From positions 1 through 58,746 of the forward strand of contig QCCL01000009.1 in NCBI GenBank assembly GCA_003281255.1: DNA of 58,746 bases, given 5' to 3'. Of this stretch, positions 25,921 to 36,901 are shown piece by piece. A program made the translations under genes and the position numbers. The notes below the pieces were generated by a model that had not been told where the DNA came from, ran no database searches, and saw only the letters and a program-made list of their open reading frames with translations. The DNA is from Prochlorococcus sp. AG-347-L02. GTDB lineage: Bacteria; Cyanobacteriota; Cyanobacteriia; PCC-6307; Cyanobiaceae. Position 1 is the stretch's first letter; every line of letters begins with the position of its first letter.

Positions 25921-26478
25921 TTATATTAGGAAGTTAAATGATTCAATTACATTACTAAACATGCCGTCAACTTTATTCCATCTTTCTTCATTTGTCCCTA
26001 CAGCGAAAGTGTAAAGTGTTCCTCTATCAATTACGACAGTGGCTAATTCGTGTCTGGCCTGTTCATTTAAATTCAATTCATATTCTAGATCATAGAAAAT
26101 GTGATTAGATGCCTCCCTCTGATTGGCATTTATAAGCTTTACCTCTCTACCTGAACCTTCGGGAGCAATGACTTTATCAATTAATGTTTGCCCTACTTCT
26201 TTTGGGCTTCCTAATTGCTCTAATTGAATCTCTTTATTTACATCAGAAATAACTAAACTTAAGGTCTCATTGCTATTTATTAAATCATGATAAATTATTT
26301 CAGGTCCTCCATCTACTTTTACTCTAGTCCATCCTGTTGGATATAAAAAGGCATATCTTCCGTCTGGACTTTGATAAGCTTCTAATCCCGCATTGAGTCC
26401 GCCACTACAAGCACTTAGCGTTAAACACAAAAAAATTAAAAATAAATATTTGAAAGGATTAAATTTTATATTTTTCAT
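25921..26478 (-). CDS. PsbP-like (CyanoP) thylakoid-lumen lipoprotein
   Basis: A 185-residue protein with a lipoprotein signal peptide ending in the lipobox LSAC (Cys24), so it is lipid-anchored. The mature part is a PsbP fold: YQSPDGRYAFLYPTGWTRV, SLVISDV, LGSPKEVGQTLID, then AVGTNEERW and a C-terminal VIESF. Cyanobacterial PsbP is a loosely bound photosystem II assembly factor in the lumen. It is convergent with the ABC exporter (15-bp gap) and divergent from recR. Confidence 0.9.
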   Translation of the reverse strand: MKNIKFNPFKYLFLIFLCLTLSACSGGLNAGLEAYQSPDGRYAFLYPTGWTRVKVDGGPEIIYHDLINSNETLSLVISDVNKEIQLEQLGSPKEVGQTLIDKVIAPEGSGREVKLINANQREASNHIFYDLEYELNLNEQARHELATVVIDRGTLYTFAVGTNEERWNKVDGMFSNVIESFNFLI

Positions 26479-26581
26479 TTTGTTTGAAATGACTGACTAA
26501 AGACATAATAAGACATTAAAAGCAAACAATTATGGCAATTCAGAATTTTGCGTCTAAATTATCCCTAGAAATAGTTTAATT

Positions 26582-27181
26582 TTGATTACTTATACCAAAC
26601 CGCTTTCAAAATTAATTGGTCATTTTGAGAAATTTCCAGGGATTGGTCCAAGAACAGCGCAACGATTAGCCCTGTTTATTTTAAAACAACCTGAAAGTAC
26701 AATAAGAGATTTTTCAAAGGCTTTGTTAGAAGCACATAGTAATGTTGGTCGTTGCAAAAAATGTTTCAATTTGACTTCAGAAGATGAATGTGAAATTTGT
26801 AAAAATACTGAAAGAAATCAAAAACTAATTTGTGTAGTAGCAGAAACTAAAGATTTGCTTGCTTTAGAGCGAGCCAGAGAATTTAAAGGTGTTTACCATG
26901 TTATTGGTGGTTTAATATCTCCAATGGATTCTGTTGGCCCCGAACTATTAGAAATAAGAAGTTTGGTAGAAAGAGTTAGTAAGTCTGAAATAGATGAGAT
27001 CATATTGGCATTGACCCCAAGTGTTGAGGGAGATACAACAAGTCTTTATATTGGAAAATTGTTAGCCCCTTTTACTAAAGTTACGAGGATTGCATATGGC
27101 CTTCCCATGGGCAGTGAACTGGAATATGTTGATGAAGTTACACTTGCAAGGGCCTTAGAAGGAAGAACAAAACTAAATTAG
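26582..27181 (+). CDS. recR: recombination protein RecR
   Basis: A 199-residue protein: a helix-hairpin-helix region ([20 protein letters not shown]), a four-Cys zinc finger ([16 protein letters not shown]), a Toprim domain ([15 protein letters not shown]) and the conserved C-terminal [15 protein letters not shown] and ARALEGR. RecR forms a clamp with RecO/RecF to load RecA on gapped DNA, a route separate from RecBCD, which is also encoded here. The start is TTG 26582; no in-frame ATG is nearby. It lies 3 bp from lipA. Confidence 0.94.
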   Translation: MITYTKPLSKLIGHFEKFPGIGPRTAQRLALFILKQPESTIRDFSKALLEAHSNVGRCKKCFNLTSEDECEICKNTERNQKLICVVAETKDLLALERAREFKGVYHVIGGLISPMDSVGPELLEIRSLVERVSKSEIDEIILALTPSVEGDTTSLYIGKLLAPFTKVTRIAYGLPMGSELEYVDEVTLARALEGRTKLN

Positions 27182-27184
27182 ACA

Positions 27185-28084
27185 ATGAGAGAAAATAATC
27201 TAATCAAAAAACAAAAAATCTTAAGACTTCCCTCTTGGATTAAATTTCCTATTAGTAAAGCTTCAGAGTTCGAAAAAATACAAACACTCATCAAAAAATC
27301 AAATATTCATACTATTTGTGAAGAAGCAAGATGTCCAAATAGAGCAGAATGTTATGCATCAGGAACTGCTACTTTTTTACTGGGTGGATCGATATGTTCT
27401 CGTGCTTGTGCTTTTTGTCAAGTAAATAAAGGTAGACCTAGTTCTATCAATATTGATGAATGTAATCAAGTCGCTGAAGCAGTGAAAGTACTAAATTTGA
27501 AATATGTTGTTTTGACATCTGTAGCTAGGGACGATCTCCCTGATCATGGTGCAAATTTATTTACATCTACAATTGATGAGATTAGAAAAATTGATTCAAA
27601 AATTAAAATAGAGGTTTTAACTCCTGATTTATGGGGTGGGGGCAAAAATTTTGATGAAACTAATAAACTTCAGACTGAGAGATTGAAGATGATTTTAGAA
27701 AAAGATCCAATATGCTTTAATCATAATCTTGAAACTGTTGAAAGATTGCAAAAAGAAGTTAGGAGAGGTGCAAATTACAAAAAATCCCTAAGTTTACTAA
27801 AAAAGTCAAAAGATATTGCTCCTCATATTCAAACTAAATCAGGAATTATGTTAGGCCTTGGGGAAACATTGGATGAAATAAAAAATACAATTTATGATCT
27901 TAAAAAGATAGATTGTGATCAAATTACAATTGGCCAATATTTAATGCCCACATTCAATCACTTGGCAGTTAAGAAATATTGGGATCCATCAGAGTTTGAA
28001 TATTTATATCGCTTCTCAAAGGAATTAGGATTTAAAAAAGTATCTTCTGGCCCTTTAGTTAGAAGTAGTTATCATGCAGGTTAA
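27185..28084 (+). CDS. lipA: lipoyl synthase
   Basis: A 299-residue radical-SAM enzyme that inserts two sulfurs into protein-bound octanoate. The auxiliary [4Fe-4S] ligands are in CEEARCPNRAEC and the radical-SAM cluster ligands in CSRACAFCQV (CxxxCxxC). The C-terminal RSSYHAG carries the conserved Arg-Ser-Ser that ligates the auxiliary cluster. Length is normal. Its TAA overlaps the stop of the convergent downstream gene by 4 bp. Confidence 0.96.
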   Translation: MRENNLIKKQKILRLPSWIKFPISKASEFEKIQTLIKKSNIHTICEEARCPNRAECYASGTATFLLGGSICSRACAFCQVNKGRPSSINIDECNQVAEAVKVLNLKYVVLTSVARDDLPDHGANLFTSTIDEIRKIDSKIKIEVLTPDLWGGGKNFDETNKLQTERLKMILEKDPICFNHNLETVERLQKEVRRGANYKKSLSLLKKSKDIAPHIQTKSGIMLGLGETLDEIKNTIYDLKKIDCDQITIGQYLMPTFNHLAVKKYWDPSEFEYLYRFSKELGFKKVSSGPLVRSSYHAG

Positions 28085-28581
28085 CTTTCTTTAATTAAAG
28101 AGAGTTTCTTTTCAAGTTTTTTCAAAATGGAAATACATTCCCCGTTCATAAGTGTACCTGCACCTCCCCAAACCAATCTTAATAAAAGATCTACTGGGCT
28201 AGAACCCACTTCTTTTACAATTTTGAATCCTATTAACTTGAAATATCTTACAAGTTTTTTACTATATCCTTCACCATCAAAAATAGCTAAGAGTCTTACT
28301 TTATTGCTTGATTTTTTTTCAATTGCCCAAGCCATAGTTGTTGCCCATATTAATTCTGAAACAAAAGCAGGAGCTTTACTAAGGATTCTTAATGTATCAA
28401 GCTGAATACCTTGTTTATTTAAATAAGTCCAACCTTTCATTTCGGCCCAAATCTTAATTATGTTATCTTTCTGTTCTGCTATAACAATTCTAAAGAAACA
28501 TAATCCGAGAGTTTCTCTAACTTGAATTTTAATTAATAATCCTATGGTACCTGCTAATTTTTCTAATTCTTCAACTTTCAT
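28081..28581 (-). CDS. conserved cyanobacterial protein, possibly GNAT-like
   Basis: A 166-residue protein without signal or clear membrane segments. The middle (KVRLLAIFDGEGYSKKLVRYFKLIGFKIVKEV) resembles the acetyl-CoA-binding beta-helix of GNAT acyltransferases followed by the GF-x-x-x motif, but the canonical Q/RxxGxG/A loop is not convincing. It may be a degenerate member. It is the last gene of a leftward series, 11 bp after trhO, and overlaps lipA tail-to-tail. Confidence 0.65.
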   Translation of the reverse strand: MKVEELEKLAGTIGLLIKIQVRETLGLCFFRIVIAEQKDNIIKIWAEMKGWTYLNKQGIQLDTLRILSKAPAFVSELIWATTMAWAIEKKSSNKVRLLAIFDGEGYSKKLVRYFKLIGFKIVKEVGSSPVDLLLRLVWGGAGTLMNGECISILKKLEKKLSLIKES

Positions 28582-28592
28582 GATTTTGAAAA

Positions 28593-29525
28593 TTAGTCCT
28601 TATAGATTTTATGATTTTCAACTTCCAATCTATCGATTTGTTTTTGTCTTTCTTCAAACCTTTTCCTATCATCAGCACTGAATTGGTCTATGCAGAAATG
28701 ACATTGGATACCCTTTATGTATTCTTTTCTTTCTTGATCTTGAATTGAAACTGGCATTCCACATGCATGGCAAATCGAGTAAGAGCCTTTTTCTAATTCT
28801 TGATCTAAAGCAACTCTTTTATCAAAAACATAACATTCACCTTCAAATAAGTTTTTTTCTTTTGGTATATCATCAAGGTATTGAAGGATACCTCCTTGTA
28901 GGTGATAAATATTTTTATAACCTTTCTTTTTAAGCAAACTAGTAGCTTTTTCGCATCTTATACCTCCGGTACAAAACATTGCTATATTTGTAGAATCTTT
29001 ATTTTCTATATGAGTATCTAAATGATCATCTACCCACTTGGGGAACTCGCTAAAGTTTCTTGTATTTGGATTTATAGAGTTCTGAAATGTACCAATAGAA
29101 ACCTCATAATGATTTCTAGTATCAATGAGTATTGTATTTTGATTTTTAATTAACTTATTCCAATTAGCTGAGTCAATATAGGTTCCATTATTTTCTGAAG
29201 GATTTATTTCAGGGACACCCATGGTAACTATTTCTTTCTTGATTTTTATTTTTAATTTTTTGAAGACTTTCTTTTTTGAAAAGTTTACTTTAATATTCAA
29301 ATTTTTATAATCTACATATTTATTAAGTAAATTGATAACAATATCAATTACATTTTTCTGAGCACAAATAGTTCCATTAATGCCCTCATTTGCAAAAATT
29401 AATAAACCTGAAAGATCGTTTTCATTTTCGATTTTTAATAATTTATTTTTTAGATCAATAATTAAGTTTTCTTGAAATGGGAAGAAAGAGTAAAGAGAGA
29501 CTATTTTATAATTTTTGCCTTTCAT
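28593..29525 (-). CDS. trhO: tRNA uridine(34) hydroxylase, rhodanese family
   Basis: A 310-residue protein: an N-terminal acylphosphatase-like domain (about 1-100), a rhodanese domain with the active-site loop [16 protein letters not shown] (catalytic Cys near 189), and a C-terminal Cys-rich region (CHACGMPV...CHFC) that could bind zinc. TrhO (YceA) makes 5-hydroxyuridine at position 34 of tRNA using O2. Its ATG overlaps the bioB TGA (ATGA, 29522-29525), so translation is coupled. Confidence 0.92.
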   Translation of the reverse strand: MKGKNYKIVSLYSFFPFQENLIIDLKNKLLKIENENDLSGLLIFANEGINGTICAQKNVIDIVINLLNKYVDYKNLNIKVNFSKKKVFKKLKIKIKKEIVTMGVPEINPSENNGTYIDSANWNKLIKNQNTILIDTRNHYEVSIGTFQNSINPNTRNFSEFPKWVDDHLDTHIENKDSTNIAMFCTGGIRCEKATSLLKKKGYKNIYHLQGGILQYLDDIPKEKNLFEGECYVFDKRVALDQELEKGSYSICHACGMPVSIQDQERKEYIKGIQCHFCIDQFSADDRKRFEERQKQIDRLEVENHKIYKD

Positions 29526-30529
29526 AAAGAAGATAATGTTTTTTCAAGAGTTTCAAAATCTTTGTTAAATGATACACCTACATCTCTAAGAAGTTTTCTG
29601 TCTGATTGAAAAGATGGATTTGAAGTTGTGAGTAACTCATCTCCATAAAAAATTGAATTTGCTCCACATTGGAAACATAAAATTTGGGCTTCTTTTGAAA
29701 GCTTTTCTCGCCCTGCACTTAATCTTATTTTACTTTTAGGCATAAGAATTCTTGCTGTAGCTATCATCCTTATCATTTCAATAGAATCAATTTCTTGATT
29801 ATTTTCTAAACCAGTACCTTCAATAGCTACTAATGAATTAATAGGAACACTTTCAGGGTGTGGATTCATGTTTGAAAGCACTTTTAAAAGAGATGCTCTA
29901 TCGCCATTAGTTTCACCCAAACCTATTATCCCTCCACAACAAACATTTATTCCTGCATTCCTTACTCTTTTGATTGTATCTAGTCTGTCTTGATAAGTTC
30001 TTGTCGTAATTATATTTTTATAATGCTCAGGACTAGTATCTAAATTGTGGTTATATGCAGTTAAGCCTGCATCAGCCAGCCTGTAAGCTTGTTCTTCTGT
30101 GAGCATCCCAGCAGTGACGCATGCTTCCATCCCTAAATCTCTTACACCGCTAACCATCTCTAACATTGCATTAAAAGATTTCCCATCTCTAATTTCTCTC
30201 CAGGCCCAACCCATACAAAACCTATCTGCACCCTCATTTTTTGCTATTTGAGCTCTTGCTAAAACCTCTTCGACTTGAAATTGTGGATGACTTTTGATTT
30301 CGCTAGTACTATAAATTGATTGGCTACAGTACGAACAATTTTCCTCACATCCACCAGTTTTTACGCTGAACAATGATGCTAATTGAATGTTGTATTTGTT
30401 GAATTTCCTGTGAATTGTTTGTGATTCCCACATTAAATCAATAAGAGGCATATTAAGTATTTCCAATATCTCCTCTTTATTCCAATCAAACCTAATTTCT
30501 TTTAATAACTGATTATTAGAATTAGCCAT
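29522..30529 (-). CDS. bioB: biotin synthase
   Basis: A 335-residue radical-SAM enzyme that converts dethiobiotin to biotin. The cluster ligands are [11 protein letters not shown] (CxxxCxxC), followed by [27 protein letters not shown] and RLSAGRE, with the [2Fe-2S] ligands typical of BioB. Length is normal. It lies in a leftward gene series 5 bp after uppS and overlaps trhO by 4 bp. Confidence 0.96.
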   Translation of the reverse strand: MANSNNQLLKEIRFDWNKEEILEILNMPLIDLMWESQTIHRKFNKYNIQLASLFSVKTGGCEENCSYCSQSIYSTSEIKSHPQFQVEEVLARAQIAKNEGADRFCMGWAWREIRDGKSFNAMLEMVSGVRDLGMEACVTAGMLTEEQAYRLADAGLTAYNHNLDTSPEHYKNIITTRTYQDRLDTIKRVRNAGINVCCGGIIGLGETNGDRASLLKVLSNMNPHPESVPINSLVAIEGTGLENNQEIDSIEMIRMIATARILMPKSKIRLSAGREKLSKEAQILCFQCGANSIFYGDELLTTSNPSFQSDRKLLRDVGVSFNKDFETLEKTLSSL

Positions 30530-30534
30530 TTTTA

Positions 30535-31338
30535 TTAGGAAAAATATTGAGAATCTTCAAAAGATTCATTTGGTAATGATTCTATACCGCCGAAACGTCT
30601 ATTTCTTGATTGGTAATCAATTATTGCTTTAAGAAATTCATGCTCATTGAAATCTGGCCAAAGTACGTCAGATATATAAATTTCTGAATATGCTAATTGC
30701 CATAATAAAAAATTACTTATCCTTTTTTCGCCACTAGTTCTTATTAATAATTCTGGATCCTTAATGCCTCCAGTTAAAAGCTCTGAATTAAATAATTCTT
30801 CATTAATTTCACTTGGTTTTATTTCCCCAGCAGAAGATTTTAATGCTAGTTCTTTTGCAACTTTTACTATTTCTTGTCTACCTCCGTAATTAACACAAAC
30901 ATTGAATAAAAATTTATTGTTGTTTTTAGTAAGTGATTCTGAGCTAGAGATAATTTCTTTTAAATTTTTTGGGAAAGGAGTTAAATCTCCAATAAATTTT
31001 ATTTTAGTTGATTCTTCATGTATCTCTTTAATTTCGTTTTTTAAAACTTCGCTAAAAAGATTTATAAGAAAATCAACTTCTTTTGTTGGTCTTGTCCAAT
31101 TCTCAGTTGAAAAAGCATAAACAGTAATTACTTTACAACCTAAATTTTTTGCAACTTTGAGAATTTTTTTTAATACACTAACGCCCTGTTTATGTCCAAA
31201 TGATCGGGGTAAACCTTTTCTAGTGGCCCATCTCCCATTACCGTCCATAATTATTGCTACATGTTTAGGCAATTTTTGCTTATCTATTTTCATTAATAAG
31301 TCACTAATTTTATCGTCTATTACTTTTTCTAAACTCAT
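30535..31338 (-). CDS. uppS: isoprenyl transferase (undecaprenyl diphosphate synthase)
   Basis: A 267-residue cis-prenyltransferase. The catalytic block is [21 protein letters not shown] (Asp near 32), followed by [27 protein letters not shown] and the C-terminal [23 protein letters not shown] and LWPDF. It makes the C55 lipid carrier for peptidoglycan. It follows cdaA by 3 bp; a c-di-AMP synthase beside a cell-wall gene fits the known tie of that nucleotide to wall and turgor balance. Confidence 0.95.
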   Translation of the reverse strand: MSLEKVIDDKISDLLMKIDKQKLPKHVAIIMDGNGRWATRKGLPRSFGHKQGVSVLKKILKVAKNLGCKVITVYAFSTENWTRPTKEVDFLINLFSEVLKNEIKEIHEESTKIKFIGDLTPFPKNLKEIISSSESLTKNNNKFLFNVCVNYGGRQEIVKVAKELALKSSAGEIKPSEINEELFNSELLTGGIKDPELLIRTSGEKRISNFLLWQLAYSEIYISDVLWPDFNEHEFLKAIIDYQSRNRRFGGIESLPNESFEDSQYFS

Positions 31339-31341
31339 TAG

Positions 31342-32250
31342 TTAATCCTTTTTGTTAATAAAAATTTCTGATTTTTCTGAATCTTTTTTATTAATATCAC
31401 TGATGATATTATCACCTGAGTCTGTCTTTTGGGATAAGACATTTTTACTTAAAGATGCTTTATTCGCTCCCATAGAGTTTTGATTACCAATCAATTTTGC
31501 AAGAAGTTCTTGTAACCTGCTACTGGTTATCGGCCTTTCAAGTTTGCCTTGGCTTGCTAATGATAACGTACCTGTTTCTTCAGAAACAACAATACAAATA
31601 CATCTGTCAAATCTTTCTGTAATTCCTAATGCTGCTAAATGTCTTGTGCCGTATCTACTTATCCCTTGTCTTGAGAGTGGAAGTATTACGCCAGCGGAAA
31701 TTATTTTATTCCCTTTTACAAGAACTGCTCCATCATGTAAAGGCGTATCTGTTGCAAAAAGATTTATTAAAAGGTCAGTTGATAATTGTGCCTCAATATT
31801 AGTACCTGAATATAAAAAATCTTCAGGTCTTAAATCACTCCCCAAATCTACAACGATTAAAGCCCCTCTTCTATTTTGAGAGAGTTTACCTGCAGTATCA
31901 ACTAACTGAGTAATAGTAGTTGAAGTAGCTCTAAATTCCTTCGGTGGATTTCCAAGCAATACAGCTAGCCTCCCAGTGCCTAGTAGTTCCATTAATCTTC
32001 TTAACTCTCCTTGCCAAAGGATCGCTAATGAGAGAGAGCAAGCGAGAACTACAGCATCTATTAATTTTGATGTTAGTGGTAAGTATGCATATCTTTGAAT
32101 AAACCATGCGGTTGATACTAAAAACAAATATCCTCTTAGAAGCCATAATGTCCGTTGTTCTTTTACTCTAGAGAATAATAAAAGTCCGAAACCAACAGCA
32201 AATAAGACGTCCAATAAAAGCTTTAAATTTATAATTCCCCAAAAATTCAC
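31342..32250 (-). CDS. cdaA: membrane diadenylate cyclase (CdaA-type)
   Basis: A 302-residue protein: three N-terminal membrane helices (about 8-26, 34-52, 61-78), then a DAC domain (about 100-265) with TPLHDGAVLVKGN (DGA at 173-175), the ISRYGTRHLAALG loop and VVSEETG. It makes cyclic di-AMP from two ATP. The usual RHR motif reads RHL here (Leu205). The Lys/Ser/Asp-rich tail after 265 is likely disordered. The start is GTG 32248-32250. Gene order lysA-cdaA-uppS suggests a shared transcript. Confidence 0.9.
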   Translation of the reverse strand: MNFWGIINLKLLLDVLFAVGFGLLLFSRVKEQRTLWLLRGYLFLVSTAWFIQRYAYLPLTSKLIDAVVLACSLSLAILWQGELRRLMELLGTGRLAVLLGNPPKEFRATSTTITQLVDTAGKLSQNRRGALIVVDLGSDLRPEDFLYSGTNIEAQLSTDLLINLFATDTPLHDGAVLVKGNKIISAGVILPLSRQGISRYGTRHLAALGITERFDRCICIVVSEETGTLSLASQGKLERPITSSRLQELLAKLIGNQNSMGANKASLSKNVLSQKTDSGDNIISDINKKDSEKSEIFINKKD

Positions 32251-32284
32251 ACTAAAAACTGAATTAATTTAAATTTACCTAATT

Positions 32285-33652
32285 TTATTTAATAAAGCGA
32301 TCAGGCAAAACATCATATTTTAAAAGATCAATTGGACTTTCTCTTTTTTGAATAATCTCTGCTTCTCCATTACAAACTAAAAGGGCTGCGGGTCTAGGAA
32401 TTCTGTTGTAGTTAGAACTCATTGAATTATTGTAAGCACCAGTACCAAAGACACATATGAGATCTCCTGTTTCGCAATTTGCTAGTTCTATCTCCTTAAA
32501 CAACACATCTCCCGATTCGCAGTGTTTGCCAGCAATTGTATATTTGTTTTTAGAGTTAATATTAAAGGGGTTTTTTACCAAACATGCAGAGTAATTTGAC
32601 TGATATGTTATTGGCCTTGGATTATCACTCATTCCGCCATCAACAGACAAATAAGTTCTGATTCCAGGAATTTCTTTAAAAGCCCCGATTTTGTAAATTG
32701 TTATGCCTGCTGTAGATACGATAGATCTTCCCGGTTCACACATCAATTTTGGAAGATCTAAATTGTGTTTTTTACAAGCTTTAACAACTGAGTTGGAAAT
32801 TGTTTTAACCCATTCATCGATAGAAGGCGGATCGTCATTTATTGTATATTTAATGCCTAAACCTCCACCAACATTAAGTTCTTTAATATTATGGCCAAAC
32901 TTTTTGGCTTCTAAAATAACCTTTACCATTATTTCACCTAGATCCTTATGAGGCTCTAGTTCAAAGATCTGGGAACCAATATGAGCATGTATTCCTTTTA
33001 ATTTTAAATGCTTAGTTTCTCTTATGCTTGCAAATAAATTATTCAAATATTCGATTCCAAAACCAAATTTGCTATCAAATGAACCTGTTCTTATGTATTC
33101 ATGTGTATGACATTCGATTCCAGGAGTAAAGCGAATCATTATTTCTAAGTCATGATTTAATGAATTTGATACTTCCTCTAATCTTTTTAAATCATAGTCA
33201 TTATCAACAATTATTTTGATGTTATTTCTAATTGCGAAATCAATTTCTTTGTCAGATTTGTTATTCCCATGAAAAACAATTTTTTCATTTGGTACCCCAC
33301 CCTTTAGAGCCGTTAATAATTCTCCCTCAGACACTGCATCAAGTCCTAAACCTTCTGAAGAAACAAGATTACTCATGAATATAGAGCTATTTGCCTTGGA
33401 AGCATAAATAGGGATAGATTCCCCTGGGTAATATTTTTCTAATGCTTTTTTATAAGCTCTACAAGATTTTCTTAAAGTGATTTCATCCAATATATAAAGA
33501 GGAGAATCATATTTTTTAACTAACTCTTCAATAGAACAACCACCAACTGACAATTTCCCATCTCCTCCAATTGATGTAGTAATTGGTACGATATTTTTAT
33601 TAGGACTTTCCAAGTCAATTTTCTGTTTTAAAAAAGATTGTTTTTCTTCCAT
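32285..33652 (-). CDS. lysA: diaminopimelate decarboxylase
   Basis: A 455-residue PLP enzyme of the alanine-racemase-like fold III family; it makes lysine from meso-diaminopimelate. PLP lysine is in IYASKANSS; other family blocks are GLGLDAVSEGEL, KIVFHGNNKSD, LNVGGGLGIKY, CEPGRSIV, VDGGMSDNPRP, GKHCESGDVLF and GAYNNSMSSNYNRIPRPA. It heads the leftward series lysA-cdaA-uppS-bioB-trhO and is divergent from the acetyltransferase gene, with 88 bp between. Confidence 0.96.
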   Translation of the reverse strand: MEEKQSFLKQKIDLESPNKNIVPITTSIGGDGKLSVGGCSIEELVKKYDSPLYILDEITLRKSCRAYKKALEKYYPGESIPIYASKANSSIFMSNLVSSEGLGLDAVSEGELLTALKGGVPNEKIVFHGNNKSDKEIDFAIRNNIKIIVDNDYDLKRLEEVSNSLNHDLEIMIRFTPGIECHTHEYIRTGSFDSKFGFGIEYLNNLFASIRETKHLKLKGIHAHIGSQIFELEPHKDLGEIMVKVILEAKKFGHNIKELNVGGGLGIKYTINDDPPSIDEWVKTISNSVVKACKKHNLDLPKLMCEPGRSIVSTAGITIYKIGAFKEIPGIRTYLSVDGGMSDNPRPITYQSNYSACLVKNPFNINSKNKYTIAGKHCESGDVLFKEIELANCETGDLICVFGTGAYNNSMSSNYNRIPRPAALLVCNGEAEIIQKRESPIDLLKYDVLPDRFIK

Positions 33653-33740
33653 GGGAGAACTTTAAATAAAGTTTTGCCAAAACTGTCATATTTTATAATG
33701 ACTCTAGATTTGAACTTTTTAAATATACATACATAATAAG

Positions 33741-34181
33741 ATGATATCTATCAAACAAATAAATGAGAAAGATATTGATTTATGTTATGAATTAGATTCA
33801 AATACGATTTCCTTATGGAGCAAAAAACAATGGGCTAACGAATTCAAAAAAGAAGGTACAAATATCTTTGGATTATTAATTAAAAATTTAGTCATTGGAA
33901 TATGTGTTTTTCAGATTGTTTTTGATGAAGCTCAAATAAATTATTTTGTTGTAAATAATAAATTTAGGAAAAAGGGTTTTGGATCATATCTTATGAGCTA
34001 TTTAATAAAAAAATGTGAAAAATTAAAACTTAAAAAAATACTATTGGAGGTTTCTCAGGGCAATGTTACTGCTGAAAGATTTTATAGTCGCTTTGATTTT
34101 TCTACTGTAGGAATAAGAAAAAATTATTATAAAGATGGTTCACATGCTCTTTTAAAAGAAAAAAAATTAACAACTAAATAA
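33741..34181 (+). CDS. rimI: RimI-like GNAT acetyltransferase
   Basis: A 146-residue GNAT domain. The acetyl-CoA loop is NNKFRKKGFGSYLMSYLI (R/QxxGxG) and the downstream motif is LLEVSQGNVTAERFYSRFDFSTVGIRKNYY, the ExxxxNxxAxxFYxxxGFxxxxxRxxYY pattern of RimI. RimI acetylates the N-terminus of ribosomal protein S18 and perhaps others. It lies alone in front of clpC with a 179-bp gap. Confidence 0.82.
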   Translation: MISIKQINEKDIDLCYELDSNTISLWSKKQWANEFKKEGTNIFGLLIKNLVIGICVFQIVFDEAQINYFVVNNKFRKKGFGSYLMSYLIKKCEKLKLKKILLEVSQGNVTAERFYSRFDFSTVGIRKNYYKDGSHALLKEKKLTTK

Positions 34182-34360
34182 TGTAAAAATTTATTTGTTC
34201 GGATAACCAGAATCGTTGAAATTACTATAATTTCTTGTTATATCACTAAAAATGTTCAATTTAATTTGATAAATTATACTTTTAGGTATTCACAAAAGCT
34301 CATTATGAACACAAAATTGACATATTACTGGTAGGTTATTAGTAGGAATTTAATCTTCTA

Positions 34361-36886
34361 ATGTTTGAAAGATTTACAGAAAAGGCTATAAAAGTCATTA
34401 TGCTTGCTCAAGAGGAAGCTAGAAGACTTGGTCATAATTTTGTTGGAACTGAACAAATTCTTTTAGGGTTAATTGGAGAAGGAACTGGGGTCGCAGCAAA
34501 AGTACTTAAATCACTTGGAGTTAATTTAAAAGATTCAAGAATAGAGGTGGAAAAGATAATAGGTAGAGGTTCAGGGTTTGTAGCCGTAGAAATACCTTTT
34601 ACTCCTAGGGCTAAAAGAGTTTTAGAACTTTCATTAGAAGAGGCTCGTCAACTTGGCCACAATTACATTGGTACAGAACATTTATTGTTAGGTTTGATAC
34701 GAGAAGGTGAAGGTGTGGCTGCAAGAGTTCTTGAAAATCTTAATATTGATCTTACAAAAGTTAGAACCCAAGTTATAAGGATGCTAGGTGAAACAGCCGA
34801 AGTTGGCACAGGAGCTAGTACAACCAAGGGCAACTTAAAAACTGCTACTCTTGATGAATTCGGAACGAATTTGACAAAATTAGCAAGTGAATCAAAGTTA
34901 GACCCTGTTGTTGGCCGCCATTCAGAAATAGATCGTGTAGTTCAAATACTAGGTAGGAGGACAAAAAATAATCCTGTGCTTATTGGGGAGCCAGGTGTAG
35001 GTAAAACAGCTATCGCAGAAGGTTTAGCTCAAAGAATACAAACTGGGGATATTCCAGACATACTTGAAGATAAAAGAGTTTTGACCCTTGATATAGGTCT
35101 TTTGGTAGCAGGAACAAAATATAGAGGTGAATTTGAAGAAAGGTTAAAAAAAATAATGGAAGAAATTAAATCAGCAGGTAACGTCATTCTTGTTATAGAT
35201 GAAGTGCATACCTTAATTGGTGCTGGGGCTGCTGAAGGAGCTATAGATGCCGCAAATATACTCAAACCTGCATTAGCTAGAGGGGAACTTCAATGTATTG
35301 GAGCAACAACTCTAGATGAATATAGAAAACATATTGAGAGAGATGCTGCTCTAGAAAGAAGATTCCAGCCTGTAATGGTAGGGGAGCCATCCATAGAAGA
35401 TACAATTGAAATTTTAAAAGGTCTTAGAGAGCGTTACGAACAACATCATCGTCTAAAAATTACTGATGATGCGCTAGAGGCCGCCGCTCATTTAGGGGAT
35501 CGTTATATATCTGATAGATTTTTACCTGATAAGGCTATTGATCTCATCGACGAAGCTGGAAGTAGAGTTCGTTTAATTAACTCTAAACTGCCGCCTGAAG
35601 CAAAACAAATAGATAAAGAACTAAGACAAGTCCAAAAACAGAAAGAAGAATCTGTTAGAGACCAAAATTTCGATCAAGCTGGCCAATTGCGTGAAAAAGA
35701 GATGGAATTGTCTGCAAAAATTAAAGAGGTTTTGGACAATAAAAAACAATCTACAACTGGAGATCAATCTGATGCTGATAATTCTTTGAAAAGTGATTCA
35801 AAACTTTTACAAAGCCCTCTTGTTTGTGAAGAAGATGTAGCACATATTGTAGCTTCATGGACAGGTGTTCCTGTTCAAAAATTAACAGAAACTGAATCAG
35901 TTAAGCTTCTTAATATGGAGGAAACACTTCACCAAAGGCTTATTGGACAAGATGAAGCTGTAAAGGCTGTTTCAAGAGCTATAAGAAGAGCAAGAGTTGG
36001 ATTAAAAAATCCTAATAGACCTATCGCAAGTTTTATCTTCTCTGGTCCTACTGGTGTTGGGAAAACTGAATTGACTAAATCATTAGCTTCATATTTCTTC
36101 GGTAGTGAAGAAGCCATGATCAGATTAGATATGTCAGAATTTATGGAAAGGCATACAGTTAGTAAACTTATAGGATCGCCTCCTGGGTATGTAGGTTTTA
36201 ATGAAGGTGGCCAGCTTACTGAGGCCGTTAGAAGACGTCCCTATACCGTTGTTTTATTTGATGAAGTTGAAAAAGCACATCCAGATGTTTTCAACTTATT
36301 ATTGCAATTACTTGAAGACGGAAGATTAACTGACTCCAAAGGAAGAACCGTAGATTTCAAAAATACATTATTAATAATGACCTCTAATATCGGTTCAAAA
36401 GTAATCGAGAAAGGTGGAGGTGGATTAGGATTCGAATTTTCAGGTGATTCGGTTGAAGATAGCCAATATAATAGAATTAAATCATTAGTTAATGAAGAAC
36501 TTAAACAATACTTTAGGCCTGAATTTTTAAATAGACTTGATGAAATAATTGTATTCAGACAATTAACTAAAAATGAAGTTAAAGAAATTGCTGAAATAAT
36601 GTTGCAAGAAGTTTTTGTCCGATTAAAAGATAAAGGCATTAAATTAAATGTTACCGATGCTTTCAAAGAAAGACTTGTTGAAGAAGGTTATAATCCTTCA
36701 TACGGAGCAAGACCTTTAAGAAGGGCGGTTATGCGTTTACTCGAAGATAGTTTGGCTGAAGAAGTTCTTTCTGGAAGAATAAAAGATGGAGATAATGCTC
36801 TAGTTGATATAGATGATAATAAAAAAGTTACAATAAATATTTCTTCTGAAGAATCTTCTCAAGAGCTAGCAGGTGCTAACTTCTAA
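34361..36886 (+). CDS. clpC: ClpC, Hsp100 AAA+ unfoldase of the Clp protease
   Basis: An 841-residue protein: two N-terminal Clp repeats (about 1-145), AAA+ domain 1 with Walker [10 protein letters not shown] and Walker [12 protein letters not shown], a UVR/M-domain coiled coil (about 420-460), AAA+ domain 2 with GPTGVGKTE and [11 protein letters not shown], and the C-terminal [14 protein letters not shown]. ClpC feeds proteins to ClpP and is the main, usually essential, Clp chaperone of cyanobacteria and plastids. A TTGACA lies at 34317-34322, but no good -10 is spaced with it. Confidence 0.96.
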   Translation: MFERFTEKAIKVIMLAQEEARRLGHNFVGTEQILLGLIGEGTGVAAKVLKSLGVNLKDSRIEVEKIIGRGSGFVAVEIPFTPRAKRVLELSLEEARQLGHNYIGTEHLLLGLIREGEGVAARVLENLNIDLTKVRTQVIRMLGETAEVGTGASTTKGNLKTATLDEFGTNLTKLASESKLDPVVGRHSEIDRVVQILGRRTKNNPVLIGEPGVGKTAIAEGLAQRIQTGDIPDILEDKRVLTLDIGLLVAGTKYRGEFEERLKKIMEEIKSAGNVILVIDEVHTLIGAGAAEGAIDAANILKPALARGELQCIGATTLDEYRKHIERDAALERRFQPVMVGEPSIEDTIEILKGLRERYEQHHRLKITDDALEAAAHLGDRYISDRFLPDKAIDLIDEAGSRVRLINSKLPPEAKQIDKELRQVQKQKEESVRDQNFDQAGQLREKEMELSAKIKEVLDNKKQSTTGDQSDADNSLKSDSKLLQSPLVCEEDVAHIVASWTGVPVQKLTETESVKLLNMEETLHQRLIGQDEAVKAVSRAIRRARVGLKNPNRPIASFIFSGPTGVGKTELTKSLASYFFGSEEAMIRLDMSEFMERHTVSKLIGSPPGYVGFNEGGQLTEAVRRRPYTVVLFDEVEKAHPDVFNLLLQLLEDGRLTDSKGRTVDFKNTLLIMTSNIGSKVIEKGGGGLGFEFSGDSVEDSQYNRIKSLVNEELKQYFRPEFLNRLDEIIVFRQLTKNEVKEIAEIMLQEVFVRLKDKGIKLNVTDAFKERLVEEGYNPSYGARPLRRAVMRLLEDSLAEEVLSGRIKDGDNALVDIDDNKKVTINISSEESSQELAGANF

Positions 36887-36901
36887 TCTTTCAAAGTAAA
36901 T

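Noticed and set aside
34317..34345. TTGACA as the -35 box of a clpC promoter
   Set aside because: No convincing -10 hexamer is found 16-18 bp downstream, so I did not call a promoter.
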